Shown piece by piece: positions 16,040 through 16,066 of a stretch of DNA of 16,066 nucleotides; position 1 is the stretch's first letter; each line of letters opens with the position of its first letter. The notes below the pieces were generated by a model. That model did no database searches. It was not told the DNA's origin and worked only from the letters and a program-made list of their open reading frames with translations. The stretch is from Desulfobacteraceae bacterium (lineage in GTDB: Bacteria > Desulfobacterota > DSM-4660 > Desulfatiglandales > Desulfatiglandaceae), in assembly GCA_011048855.1 (NCBI GenBank), contig DSCZ01000133.1:1-16066 (forward strand). The letters run 5' to 3'. The position numbers and the translations under genes are program-made.

Positions 16040-16066
16040 TTGTTAACCTTAAAAGCGGTCGCCTGA

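Overview
The window is a bacterial phage-defence island. It holds the 3' half of a type 1 BREX locus interleaved with, and followed by, other defence genes. Nothing names the host. The gene families, attC-like cassette sites and clear Shine-Dalgarno sequences fit a Gram-negative bacterium, perhaps a proteobacterium or a desulfobacterial relative; this is a guess. All convincing genes lie on the + strand.

Region 1 (about 1-1310) looks like a worn integron cassette array. It has a possible gene end at the window edge and two attC-like sites, each exactly 57 bp (394-450 and 948-1004). Behind each site, at short distance, is a small gene: an EthD-like protein (544-855) and an antitoxin (1031-1216). 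The antitoxin's ParE-type toxin partner is broken by a stop codon and cut short.

Region 2 (about 1310-10910) is the BREX part. It opens abruptly inside pglX: only the target-recognition and C-terminal part remains (to 3364), and no brxA, brxB, brxC or methyltransferase catalytic domain is visible. Between pglX and pglZ sits a lower-GC pair, a SIR2-domain protein with cysteine pairs (3361-4506) and a GmrSD-type type IV restriction enzyme resembling BrxU (4528-6273). Then come pglZ, split by a -1 frame change near 6869-6878, and an intact-looking brxL (8883-10910).

Region 3 (11138-15829) is a tightly overlapping three-gene unit: a second, unrelated-looking SIR2 protein, a HerA-type ATPase, and a Fic protein. 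The first two match the known SIR2-HerA (Nezha) NAD-depleting defence system. The Fic gene is joined to herA by an ATGA overlap and may be a third component.

Region 4 (15830-16066) holds five phased copies of a TTTGCGACA-like repeat and three hairpins with AAA-containing loops, possibly the end of a mobile element.

Overall, the BREX core seems damaged at both pglX and pglZ, while the accessory modules (SIR2 + GmrSD, and SIR2-HerA-Fic) look intact. The most novel candidates are the SIR2-GmrSD pair nested in BREX and the three-gene SIR2-HerA-Fic operon.
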